Shown here: one piece after another, positions 18,609 through 27,523 of the stretch
How positions within the stretch are numbered: the stretch's first letter is position 1
Layout of the letters: every line of letters begins with the position of its first letter
Source of the DNA: Phycisphaerales bacterium
Lineage (GTDB): Bacteria; Planctomycetota; Phycisphaerae; Phycisphaerales; SM1A02
Assembly: GCA_029268515.1 (NCBI GenBank)
Contig: JAQWNP010000010.1
Coordinates: 62,001 to 126,000 of the forward strand
Length of the DNA: 64,000 bases
Reading direction: 5' to 3'
Position numbers and translations under genes: made by a program
The notes under the pieces: model-generated
Database searches by the model: none
The model's input: the letters and a program-made list of their open reading frames with translations, nothing else
Told to the model about the DNA's origin: nothing

Positions 18609-21395
18609 ATGGCCAAGACTTTCTTTCTTATCGATGGGCATGCTCAATTCTTTCGTGCGTACTATGCCATTCGCGCGGCAATGACATCGCCAATTACCAA
18701 AGAGCCAACCAACATGACCTATGGCTTCGTTGGCACTATGTTGAAATTGATTCGCGAATATAAGCCTGATTATCTGGCAGTTGCAATCGATGTCAGTAGC
18801 GATACAGAGTCCTTTCGTAACGAAATCTATGCCGACTACAAAGCAAATCGGGAAGCAGCGCCGGATGACTTTCATCCACAGGTAGAGCGATGTATAGAGA
18901 TCATTGAAGAAATGGCAATTCCACTCTTCGGTCAAGCGGGTGTTGAGGCAGATGATGTGATCGCCACGATCGTAAAGAAGATGCAGCGCGATCATCCAGA
19001 CATTGATGTGAAGATTGTTTCACGTGATAAGGACCTGACACAACTACTGGCACCTCGTGTTCAGCTGATCGATGTTCATAAGGACGCACCAGTAACCACA
19101 GAAGATGTATTCAAAGTTCCTGGAGTTGAACCATCACAAGTTGGTGATGTTTTGGCGTTGATGGGTGATAGCTCTGACAATATTCCAGGTGTGCCTGGCA
19201 TTGGTCCAAAAACGGCGGCCCAGCTCATCATTCAATATGGCACACTCGAAAATTTGATGGCGAATCTTGATCAGATCAAGGGAAAGCGACGCGAGAACCT
19301 AGAGGCCTACAGTGACCAGATTCCCATGAGTCGTCAGTTGGTCCAGCTGCGTGACGACTTAGAGGTGGACTTTGAACTAGACAGTGCCCAGTGGCCTCCA
19401 ACTGAATTAGACGTCAAGCACATGCAGGGCCTCTTTCGGGACTTGGGCTTCAATGCATTCCAGGATTCAATTAAGAATCTCATTGGCGGGTCAGAGGCAG
19501 ATGGTGTGAGTACCGCCGAAGGTGGACTCTTTGCTCATATGGATCAGACGCAGGCGGTTGAAGGGGACTATACAGCCATACGGAGTGTCAAAGATCTTAA
19601 GGGGCTCATTGCAAAGATCAAAACCAAAGGGTCCATGTCGATCGATACCGAGACAGATTCGTTAGCCATAAGAGATGCCAATTTGTGTGGGGTGTCAATT
19701 GCCTTAGAGGCTGGGGCCGGCTACTACATTCCAACCAGGAGTCCGGAGTCCAAGACGCATCTTGATACTGAAACAGTGCTCTCGCATCTTCGGCCAATTC
19801 TTGAAGATGAGTCAATCCAAAAAATTGGTCATAATCTCAAATACGATTTGAACATTCTCCGTTCACACGGTGTTGAGCTGGCCGGTCCATTGTTTGACAC
19901 GATGGTGGCGAGTTATGTAGTGGATGCCACTCGATCGAGTCATGGGATGGACGTTCTTGCCAAAGCGATACTTGATCGCGACTGTATTCCTCTTTCATCA
20001 TTGATCGGCAAGGGGAAATTCCAGAAGACCTTTGATGAGGTGCCGCTGGAGATAGCCATTCCCTATGCGGCCGAGGATGCCGATGTCACCTTGCAGTTAA
20101 TGAAGGCCTTCAAACCACAGATCAAGAAAATGGGTCTTGCGGATCTCTTTGAAGAAATTGAAATGCCATTGGTGTGGGTGCTTGCCGAGCTTGAATATAA
20201 CGGCATTAACGTAGATGCAAATGAGCTTGATCGTCAGCGTGATCACCTTCAAAAGATGATTGACGGACTGCGAGATGAAATTGCTCTTGCGGCGCCTTAT
20301 CCATTTAATCCTGATTCGCCCAAGCAGCTATCGGCGGCACTCTTTAACAAACCAACGGCGGAGCCACCAGGCCTTGGGCTCAAGCCAATTAAGCGAGGCA
20401 AAACTGGGCCATCAACGGATCAAGAAGTGCTTGAGCGTTTAGGAAATTCCCCAGAGGTGGATACACCTTTGCCGCAACTTGTATTGCGTTATCGTCAACT
20501 TACAAAGCTCGTGGGCACCTATTTGGTTTCTTTGAAAGAGGCTATTAGTCCTGCGACTGGAAGGGTCCACGCTTCGTTTAATCAAACAGGAACTTCGACA
20601 GGTCGGTTGAGTTCCTCTGATCCCAATTTGCAGAATATTCCGATTCGTACCGAGGTGGGCAGAGAAATTCGACGAGCCTTCAAGGCACCGAAGGGGCGAC
20701 TTTTACTGACGGCAGATTACTCACAAATTGAGTTACGAATTTTGGCACATCTTTCAAAAGATAGAGGGTTGTTGGCAGCTTTTGAGGCTGGTGAGGATAT
20801 TCACAGCGCTGTTGCAGCCGAGGTGTGGGATATCGCGCTTGAAGATGTCACACCAGAACAACGTGATAGTGCAAAGATGGTGAACTTTGGCATTGTTTAC
20901 GGTATTACACCGTGGGGCTTGGCCCGGCGTTTGGGGCCAGATTCATCTGTCGAAGAAGCTTCAAATATTATTGAAGGTTACAAAGAACGTTTCTCTGGTA
21001 TCACTGCGTTTCTTGATGACTGCATTGAGCAAGCAGAGACCAAAGGGTATGTTGAGACCATTCTTAAGAGACGACGTCTTGTTCCACAGATACATGCGCG
21101 GCATCCTCAGCAGCGGGCACTTGGCGAGCGGATCGCCATCAACACGGTGGTACAAGGATCAGCTGCGGACTTAATTAAGTTGGCGATGATTTCCCTTGAA
21201 GAGGCGTTGCCGAAAGCCTTTCCAGAGGCGCTGATGCTCCTTCAAATTCACGATGAATTAGTGTTCGAGGTACCGAAGTTGCAGGTAGAGCCACTCCGTG
21301 ATCTCGTTGTGGAGCATATGACAACAGCGCTCGAGTTGGATGTTGATCTTGTCGTTGATGCTGCTTGGTCTTCAGCTTGGATTGACGCGAAATAA
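18609..21395 (+). CDS. polA: DNA polymerase I
   Basis: Repair and Okazaki-fragment polymerase. The 928-residue product has all three domains. The 5'-3' nuclease is at about 1-290 (FLIDGHAQFFRAYYAI, GVEADDVIATI, GDSSDNIPGVPGIGPKTA). The 3'-5' exonuclease is at about 310-500, with catalytic acidic residues kept (SIDTETDSL, GHNLKYDLNIL, YAAEDADVTLQL), so proofreading is probably active. The polymerase is at about 520-928 (ADYSQIELRILAHLS, KMVNFGIVYGITPWGLARR, QIHDELVFEVP). The ATG is two bases after the upstream stop codon, suggesting coupling to the GlmU-like gene. Confidence 0.97.
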   Translation: MAKTFFLIDGHAQFFRAYYAIRAAMTSPITKEPTNMTYGFVGTMLKLIREYKPDYLAVAIDVSSDTESFRNEIYADYKANREAAPDDFHPQVERCIEIIEEMAIPLFGQAGVEADDVIATIVKKMQRDHPDIDVKIVSRDKDLTQLLAPRVQLIDVHKDAPVTTEDVFKVPGVEPSQVGDVLALMGDSSDNIPGVPGIGPKTAAQLIIQYGTLENLMANLDQIKGKRRENLEAYSDQIPMSRQLVQLRDDLEVDFELDSAQWPPTELDVKHMQGLFRDLGFNAFQDSIKNLIGGSEADGVSTAEGGLFAHMDQTQAVEGDYTAIRSVKDLKGLIAKIKTKGSMSIDTETDSLAIRDANLCGVSIALEAGAGYYIPTRSPESKTHLDTETVLSHLRPILEDESIQKIGHNLKYDLNILRSHGVELAGPLFDTMVASYVVDATRSSHGMDVLAKAILDRDCIPLSSLIGKGKFQKTFDEVPLEIAIPYAAEDADVTLQLMKAFKPQIKKMGLADLFEEIEMPLVWVLAELEYNGINVDANELDRQRDHLQKMIDGLRDEIALAAPYPFNPDSPKQLSAALFNKPTAEPPGLGLKPIKRGKTGPSTDQEVLERLGNSPEVDTPLPQLVLRYRQLTKLVGTYLVSLKEAISPATGRVHASFNQTGTSTGRLSSSDPNLQNIPIRTEVGREIRRAFKAPKGRLLLTADYSQIELRILAHLSKDRGLLAAFEAGEDIHSAVAAEVWDIALEDVTPEQRDSAKMVNFGIVYGITPWGLARRLGPDSSVEEASNIIEGYKERFSGITAFLDDCIEQAETKGYVETILKRRRLVPQIHARHPQQRALGERIAINTVVQGSAADLIKLAMISLEEALPKAFPEALMLLQIHDELVFEVPKLQVEPLRDLVVEHMTTALELDVDLVVDAAWSSAWIDAK

Positions 21396-22007
21396 TGCTC
21401 ATCATCACGCCTCTATCGTCCTATACAACTGGGCTTCTTGTCCCGAGATAGAAGCAGCCCCGTTTATCCTCGCAATTCGCTTGTTTTATCCTTGCCTCAA
21501 GTTCCTTTGGGATGAAAATTGAGGCCTGACGGCGCTGGGCTCTACTGACGAGGGAGCCTGGATGCCTTTGGGGGAAAGTGGAGTTTCACTGCATTTAAGT
21601 TTGGTGAGAATGAAGATCGTCATTTCTGTCTGGGGTTTTCTTGGGCAGTTATGGCGAGCGATAAAGCAGATGGGCTCCTGACGGGGGCTGCCAGCTCGGC
21701 CCTGCGGGTCTTTGGGGAGGGGCGGCTCGAGCTGACCCAGCCAAGGCGGCTCTCCGTCGGAGTCCTCTCCATCTATCTGGATGGAGGAAAACCGCATTGA
21801 CCGTTCGAGGTTGAGGTTTCGTTGAGCCCGTCATCGGGGAGGGCGACTGGCACATTGAACCTCAGCCCGGGCGGCCAGGTTTGATGCGGCAATTCTTCTC
21901 GGATCCCTCGCTTGCCAGCATGATCTTGACCGCCAGCCTTGACCCCTGGAGGAGTGGTGTTAGATTAAACGCTTGATCCCGAGTTAGAGGTATGATTCTA
22001 CTCGCTT
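21396..22007. other. 612 bp gene-poor region between polA and tRNA-Asp
   Basis: No convincing protein gene is seen; open frames on the minus strand here are proline-rich and lack family motifs. The middle (about 21660-21880) is GC-rich with several short inverted repeats, including CTCCATC-N6-GATGGAG near 21765-21790. A structured RNA is possible, but I found no hallmark of RNase P RNA, tmRNA, SRP RNA or a known riboswitch. Confidence 0.4.
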
Positions 22008-22081
<74 letters not shown>

Positions 22082-22088
22082 CTTAATG

Positions 22089-22118
22089 AAAGGCTCAGGG
22101 CTTGTCCCTGAGCCTTTT
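22089..22118 (+). terminator. Rho-independent terminator after tRNA-Asp
   Basis: AGGCTCAGGG (22091-22100) pairs perfectly with CCCTGAGCCT (22106-22115) around a 5-base loop, extended by A-T pairs, with TTTT at the 3' side. It begins 8 bases past the tRNA. Confidence 0.88.
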
Positions 22119-22285
22119 GCATTGCAATCAACATGTTGGTGGTTGAGGTCTTCTTTATTGGAGCCCATTTGTTTTCAGAGAATTGCTCTGAATCAAATGG
22201 CCGGCAGCACGGCCTGACGCCAAGCGTATCCAACCCTGGAGCTGTGTTCTTTCCCCTTTATTTCGCCGAGGGGTATATTGCAGCC

Positions 22286-22915
22286 ATGCTTTTGGCGAAG
22301 TTCATTGGAAAACAAGCAGCCTCCCCAAGTGGTCTGTTCGGGCAGTTCTTGATGACGCGGATTTTAAACCGAGTCAATGTCAATATGAATCGATTTGCTT
22401 TAGATCGTGCTGATCTCTCGGCGAGTGACTACCTACTCGAGTTGGGTTGTGGAGGTGGGGGCCTTGCAAAACGTGCTTTGACAAAGAGTGATTGTGGTTA
22501 TGTCATGGGTATTGATACCTCTGTCGCATCTATCAAGCACTGTAATCGTCGGTTACGTCGGTCCGTCCATGCACAGCGAGCCTGCTTCGAGCTCGCTCAG
22601 GCTGAGCAATTACCAATAGCTGATGCAAGCTATACATGTGTTATCTCTTCGAGCACCGTCTACTTCTTCACGGATCTCAAACAGGTGCTGTTGGAATGTC
22701 AGCGAGTGCTCAAGTCTGATGGCAAGATTGTGCTGTGTTTCAACGATGCCAGTTGGTTGCAGAGGCAGTCTTTTGCACGCCAGGGATTTCGCTCCTATGA
22801 GGTCGTAGCAATCGAATCGCTGCTTGAGAGCATTGGTTTTGAGAATATATCCACAGAACAACGGCAAGATGCTCTTCAGGGGCTGATTCACTGCACGATT
22901 GCATCGCGTTCTTGA
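22286..22915 (+). CDS. SAM-dependent methyltransferase, class I
   Basis: The 209-residue product has the Rossmann-fold motif I LLELGCGGGGLAKRAL, the acidic end of strand 2 in VMGIDTSVASI, AQAEQLPIADASYTCVISSSTVYFF (motifs for Methyltransf_11-type proteins) and LLECQRVLKSDGKIVLCF. The substrate cannot be told. The frame is open back to 22133, but those residues overlap the tRNA terminator region and are not family-like, so the ATG at 22286 is preferred; GAGGGG lies upstream of it. Confidence 0.75.
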   Translation: MLLAKFIGKQAASPSGLFGQFLMTRILNRVNVNMNRFALDRADLSASDYLLELGCGGGGLAKRALTKSDCGYVMGIDTSVASIKHCNRRLRRSVHAQRACFELAQAEQLPIADASYTCVISSSTVYFFTDLKQVLLECQRVLKSDGKIVLCFNDASWLQRQSFARQGFRSYEVVAIESLLESIGFENISTEQRQDALQGLIHCTIASRS

Positions 22916-23008
22916 CACCCTGAGCGATGAGTACAGATCACTTCTAGGCGTATCGAGCTATACTCCTCGACTTCTGGCTCCCTCATGTGAGATCGAAAGG
23001 ACACGCTT

Positions 23009-25309
23009 ATGTCGCAGTTTTTTATATCTATCCTGATCGTTTCGATTGTGTTGTTGCTCTTTGCAAATAGCAGGTCTGAGGGTGCTTCGGCATATCAGAA
23101 CGGTGATGCGACCTCATTGATTCCGCGCGCCGTTCTTTTTGGAAACCCACAGCGTGCTGGTGTCGAGATCAGTCCAGACGGGAAATGGATTGGCTATCTC
23201 GCACCACTGGATGGGGTACTGAATGTTTGGATCGAGCCTGTCGATGGTGGTGAGGCGCGAGCAATTACCACTTCCGCAGATCGGCCCATTCAAAATTACA
23301 CATGGGCTCGGAATGGCGATCAGATTTTGTATATGCAGGATAAGGGTGGTGATGAGAATAATCACGTTTATGCAGTGAACATTGACGACTTAAGCGAGCG
23401 AGATCTGACGCCCTTTGAAAACACAAGTGCAAGTCTTGTTGGTGGTCATCGAGATCGTCCAGATGAAGTTCTTATTCAAATGAACAATCGTAACCCTCAG
23501 TTCATGGATCTTCACCGTGTCAATACACGTAGCGGTAACAGCGAGATGATTTTCCAGAACGATGAAGGCTTTGTGGGCATGATTCCAGACGATGATTGGG
23601 TGGTCCGTGCCCGAACACGTATGACGCCTGATGGAGGCACGTTCACCGAGGTGCGCGATTCTATTGGTGGTGATTGGTATGAATTTGCAGCCGTCGGCAT
23701 GGAAGATGCAATGACGACTTCACCGGCGGGTTTTTCGAAAGATGGCTCAGTCATGTACATGATTGACTCTCGCGGTCGTAACACTGCCGCAGCATTCAAA
23801 GTTAAACCCGATGCAGCAGGCAATCACCAGAGTGATGTGATCTACTCAAATGAAAAAGCCGATGTCAGTGACTTTATGAGCAACCCAATTTCGGGTGAGC
23901 CTGAAGCAGCTGCAAGTGAGCACTTGCGGAAGAACTGGACGGTTTTGGATCCAGCTATCGATGCGGATATTACTGGGATTGGTCACCTCAATGAAGGTGA
24001 CTTTGAGGTCATTAGCCGTAGTGGTGATGATCGAACTTGGATCGTTGCTTATGAGCAGGATGCCGGCCCTGTGGCGTATTACCTTTGGGATCGTGATACA
24101 CAAGCAGGCCGATTCTTATTCACGAACCGGCCAGAGTTAGAGTCATTGCCACTTGCACATATGACGCCTGTTGAAATTGAAGCCCGCGACGGTCTTACGA
24201 TGACGGCCTATCTGACACTGCCCAAGGGCGTTGAGTCTGGACCGTTGCCAATGGTACTGCTTGTTCATGGTGGTCCATGGGCGCGAGATCATTGGGGTTA
24301 CAATTCATATCATCAGTGGCTTGCGAACCGCGGTTATGCCGTGCTTTCAGTAAACTTCCGAGGATCAACGGGTTTTGGAAAAGATTTTCTTAATGCAGGT
24401 AATCGCCAATGGGCTGGTGAGATGCAGAATGATCTAATCGATGCATGCGAATGGGCTGTTGCTGAGGGTGTCGCCGATCCCAATCGAATTGCAATCATGG
24501 GTGGAAGCTATGGAGGCTATGCCACGCTTGTTGGTATGACTGATACTCCAGAATACTTTGCTGCCGGCGTTGACATTGTTGGGCCATCACATGTTGGTAC
24601 GTTGCTTGCAACGATTCCACCATACTGGGCACCAATGGTGGCTATGTTTGAGTCCCGTGTCGCAGGTACTGATGAAACGGAATATCTTGATCAAATATCA
24701 CCACTGACACGCGTTGATCAAATTCGCCGACCGTTGCTTATTGGGCAGGGAGCAAATGATCCACGGGTAAAGCTCTCGGAAAGTGATCAGATTGTTTCTG
24801 CGATGCAATCTCGAGACCTGCCAGTGACCTATGTGGTTTTTCCAGACGAAGGTCATGGATTTAGAAAGCCTGAGAACAATCAAGCATTCAACGCCGTCAC
24901 CGAAACGTTTCTGGCGAAACATCTAGGAGGTCGCTCCCAGCCAATCTCTGAAGATGTGACCAACTCGACAGCTCAGATCCGAAGCCTCGGAAATCTTGAA
25001 ATGCCGGGCATCGTTATCTGGGAGCCATCAGAGGAACAGCAAGATGATCATGGATCGCAAGTAGCAGATTCAATCTCCGTTGAGGATCTTACTGACGACC
25101 AGCGAGCTGAGGCAACGCAACAACTAGATGCTATTTATAACCAAGTGCCGGATGAAATGTTGCCTGCCGTCTTAGCGCAACTTGAACAGCAGGAGCCTAT
25201 GGTTCCAGATGCTGATAAGACTGTCTTCCTCTACATGGTCCAGCAAATAGAAGCGCGTGTTGCTGCCCAATCAAGCGATGAAGATGAGGCGGCGACCCTC
25301 ACGGAGTAG
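23009..25309 (+). CDS. Exported S9 family (prolyl oligopeptidase-type) peptidase
   Basis: The 766-residue product has an N-terminal signal or anchor (FISILIVSIVLLLFANS), a beta-propeller of roughly residues 35-390 with WD40-like strands (SPDGKWIGYLAPLDG, WARNGDQILYM), and an alpha/beta-hydrolase domain. The catalytic triad is S500 in GGSYGGYATL, D584 in GANDPRVK and H616 in DEGHGFRKPEN. It probably cleaves oligopeptides in the periplasm. Beyond residue 645 there is an acidic, glutamine-rich tail of about 120 residues that normal family members lack. It stands alone on the plus strand. Confidence 0.9.
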   Translation: MSQFFISILIVSIVLLLFANSRSEGASAYQNGDATSLIPRAVLFGNPQRAGVEISPDGKWIGYLAPLDGVLNVWIEPVDGGEARAITTSADRPIQNYTWARNGDQILYMQDKGGDENNHVYAVNIDDLSERDLTPFENTSASLVGGHRDRPDEVLIQMNNRNPQFMDLHRVNTRSGNSEMIFQNDEGFVGMIPDDDWVVRARTRMTPDGGTFTEVRDSIGGDWYEFAAVGMEDAMTTSPAGFSKDGSVMYMIDSRGRNTAAAFKVKPDAAGNHQSDVIYSNEKADVSDFMSNPISGEPEAAASEHLRKNWTVLDPAIDADITGIGHLNEGDFEVISRSGDDRTWIVAYEQDAGPVAYYLWDRDTQAGRFLFTNRPELESLPLAHMTPVEIEARDGLTMTAYLTLPKGVESGPLPMVLLVHGGPWARDHWGYNSYHQWLANRGYAVLSVNFRGSTGFGKDFLNAGNRQWAGEMQNDLIDACEWAVAEGVADPNRIAIMGGSYGGYATLVGMTDTPEYFAAGVDIVGPSHVGTLLATIPPYWAPMVAMFESRVAGTDETEYLDQISPLTRVDQIRRPLLIGQGANDPRVKLSESDQIVSAMQSRDLPVTYVVFPDEGHGFRKPENNQAFNAVTETFLAKHLGGRSQPISEDVTNSTAQIRSLGNLEMPGIVIWEPSEEQQDDHGSQVADSISVEDLTDDQRAEATQQLDAIYNQVPDEMLPAVLAQLEQQEPMVPDADKTVFLYMVQQIEARVAAQSSDEDEAATLTE

Positions 25310-25407
25310 TTCTGATCAGGTTTTTTATGATTGGATATCTAAAGATCAGTTCAGTGCTTTCATCTGAATGAATCGCGAGTTATGCTAGAGATCGTTGGGG
25401 CACGGGC

Positions 25408-26667
25408 ATGTGCGAGGGGACTCGGGAAGACCCGAGTTTGGTAGAGGTGCTCAAGGGTCCCAGCGTTCTATTTATCGCTTGTACGGGTTCCTGGTTGGGT
25501 GCGGGAACCAACTGTAGTTCGGACCCTTGTGCTCCCACGGGGGCGTGTTGTACCGGATCAAGTTGCTCTATTACGACAGCCAGCGACTGTAACGGTAATT
25601 ATCTGGGCGACGGTACAAGTTGTGCGGCAGATCCATGCGCTCCACCTGATCCAACCGGTGCTTGCTGCACGGGCTCATCTTGTAGCGTTACAACAGAAGC
25701 ATCCTGTAGTGGCACCTATCTGGGCGATGGAAGCGATTGCGGCACCGATCCATGTGCACCGACGGGTGCATGCTGTGTTGGCACCAGCTGTTCTGTCGTC
25801 AAGGAATCGGAGTGTAGTGGAGCCTGGCAGGGTGCAAACACAGACTGTGCAAGTGACCCTTGCGCCGCGCCCACAGGGTCAACATTACTCATGGCATTCC
25901 GTGGCAACCCAACCATTAATGGCCGACGCTACAAAGACGAAGACATCATGTCTTATGACCCCACGAACGGTGAAACTTCCGTCTACTTTGATGGAAGTGA
26001 TGTTGGATTTGCTTCGGGTCGTATTCACGCCTTCTGCCTTTTGCCGGATGGAGACATTCTCATTAGCCCACACAAAGCGATGACCATTCCCGGTCTTAGT
26101 GGCGGACCGAGTGGCGAGTCTGTCGATGATTCTGACATCATCCGTTTCTCACCGACGAATCTCGGTGGTGCAACGAGTGGTTCCTGGTCATTCTATTTTG
26201 ACGGAAGTGATGTTGGCTTAACGACAAACGGTGAGGATATTGATGGGTTAAGTGTGCTCTCTGATGGCGCCTTACTCATCTCTACAGTAGGTTCCCCAGG
26301 TGTTACTGGACTCAGTTCGTTGAAGGACGAAGATATTGTTCGCTTTGATGCCAGTGCACTCGGCGCATCCACCGGTGGTAGCTGGAGTTACTACATGGAC
26401 GGCAGTGATGTGGGACTGTCAGCAGACAAGTATCACGATGTTGATGCACTGACTGTATTAACGGAAGGCATTATTTCGCTCTCAACGCTGGGTAATTACA
26501 ACGTTGGGTCCATCGCTGGTGGTGATGAGGATGTGATTGATTTTGCCGTCACTTCTTTCGGGTCTTCGACGAGCGGTTCGTTCTCATTACTGTTTGATGG
26601 TAGCGCTGATCTATCCTTGCCTTCTAACGCTGATATCCTCGGTCTTCATGAAGTTGGTGCTCCATAA
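25408..26667 (+). CDS. Cysteine-repeat protein with propeller-like repeats, apparently lacking its N-terminus
   Basis: The 419-residue frame has cysteine repeats of about 38 residues around residues 44-79, 83-117 and 119-153 (TGACCTGSSCS...C...YLGDGxxCxxDPCAP), of the kind seen in secreted Phycisphaerae proteins. A partial repeat (CTGSWLGAGTNCSSDPCAP) sits at residues 25-42. From about residue 158 there are four beta-rich repeats with FDGSDVGL and DEDIVRF motifs. No signal peptide is visible, the first repeat is incomplete, and a TGA closes the frame 13 codons upstream of the ATG. It may be a 5'-truncated gene. A terminator follows. Confidence 0.6.
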   Translation: MCEGTREDPSLVEVLKGPSVLFIACTGSWLGAGTNCSSDPCAPTGACCTGSSCSITTASDCNGNYLGDGTSCAADPCAPPDPTGACCTGSSCSVTTEASCSGTYLGDGSDCGTDPCAPTGACCVGTSCSVVKESECSGAWQGANTDCASDPCAAPTGSTLLMAFRGNPTINGRRYKDEDIMSYDPTNGETSVYFDGSDVGFASGRIHAFCLLPDGDILISPHKAMTIPGLSGGPSGESVDDSDIIRFSPTNLGGATSGSWSFYFDGSDVGLTTNGEDIDGLSVLSDGALLISTVGSPGVTGLSSLKDEDIVRFDASALGASTGGSWSYYMDGSDVGLSADKYHDVDALTVLTEGIISLSTLGNYNVGSIAGGDEDVIDFAVTSFGSSTSGSFSLLFDGSADLSLPSNADILGLHEVGAP

Positions 26668-26696
26668 TCGATCTCACGGTTGCTCCGATGAAAAAC

Positions 26697-26734
26697 AACC
26701 CCTTTCAGGCGTGGAAAGCCTGGAAGGGGTTTTT
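26697..26734. terminator. Strong, probably bidirectional terminator
   Basis: AACCCCTTTCAGGC (26697-26710) pairs with GCCTGGAAGGGGTT (26718-26731), one mismatch, with TTTT after it on the plus strand and an A-run before it that gives a T-run on the minus strand. It lies between the convergent cysteine-repeat gene and the lipoprotein gene. Confidence 0.88.
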
Positions 26735-26785
26735 AAGTCTTGCATTTTTGTGATGTAGCTTACTGAAACAAAATCTTTCACGCGA

Positions 26786-27397
26786 TTAGGAATCTTGATC
26801 AGTGGTCACCGGAAGCACAGTCTCCGAAGGTTCATCAGTCTCTTCCACTTTGAGTAGGTTGAAAGCACGGGTTTGTAGTTTGCTTAGTTTTGTAGAAAGA
26901 TTATCCAGCCACGCTGAACGTGCAGCATTGCTATCCGCCGTATGGAGGGTGAGGGCCAGGTAGCGGCTATATCTCATGGCACTGAATTGTGAAATGGACA
27001 TCAACTCGTTGAATCTCTCTTTGCCAGGCAAAAGTAAAGAGACTGTAGTTGCATTTTTAATTGAGTTTCTTGCACTGGTTTCAATAGCAGGCAAGTACTC
27101 ATTGTCCATCTGAAGCGATGGATCTTCAGCTTTATATGAATCGAGTTTCTGCACAACTTCTTTCGATAATTTTGAAATGTCCTCGAGTAACTTGGCTAAC
27201 TCAGCATCGGAGTGCTTAATCTTCAAAATTTCTGAAACCTTGGCTTCTTCTTTCATGACTTTGTAGAGCAAGGCGTATCCAGCATTAAGTTGCATTGCTC
27301 CGCTTGCATTGTCAGGTAGTGGGCGGCTGATGTTTGGAGCACAAGAAGACAAAAACAAAGGCAAAGAAATGAAGATCATTAAGCAATGGCGAGTCAT
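26786..27397 (-). CDS. Lipoprotein of unknown function
   Basis: The 203-residue product has a lipoprotein signal peptide (MTRHCLMIFISLPLFLSSC, lipobox LSSC with the cysteine at 19). The rest is mainly helical and charged, with no motif I recognise; AELAKLLEDISKLSKEVVQKL is a likely coiled coil. The gene follows cstA on the same strand after 126 bp and ends at a bidirectional terminator. No function can be inferred from the context. Confidence 0.7.
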   Translation of the reverse strand: MTRHCLMIFISLPLFLSSCAPNISRPLPDNASGAMQLNAGYALLYKVMKEEAKVSEILKIKHSDAELAKLLEDISKLSKEVVQKLDSYKAEDPSLQMDNEYLPAIETSARNSIKNATTVSLLLPGKERFNELMSISQFSAMRYSRYLALTLHTADSNAARSAWLDNLSTKLSKLQTRAFNLLKVEETDEPSETVLPVTTDQDS

Positions 27398-27523
27398 TCA
27401 TCGTTCCATATCATGAAAAAGTAGAAAAGCGAGTTGTTGCAGTCTGCGCCAGTGATCCGTCATCGGTCTTATGGCTTGGTTTGTGCCATGGTTAATTTGA
27501 GTAGACCAACGTTAATTGTAACC

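Noticed and set aside
21660-21800. RNase P RNA, tmRNA or SRP RNA in the polA-tRNA spacer
   Set aside because: The hallmark sequences (for example GAGGAAAGTCC or the GGAAGCAG loop) are absent on both strands.
21486-21855. Two overlapping minus-strand frames downstream of polA
   Set aside because: Proline- and arginine-rich composition without motifs; typical of chance frames in GC-rich spacer DNA.
25312-25326. Palindrome CTGATCAG followed by GTTTTTT after the S9 peptidase, as a terminator
   Set aside because: The symmetry leaves no loop and only four base pairs, so a working terminator hairpin cannot form.
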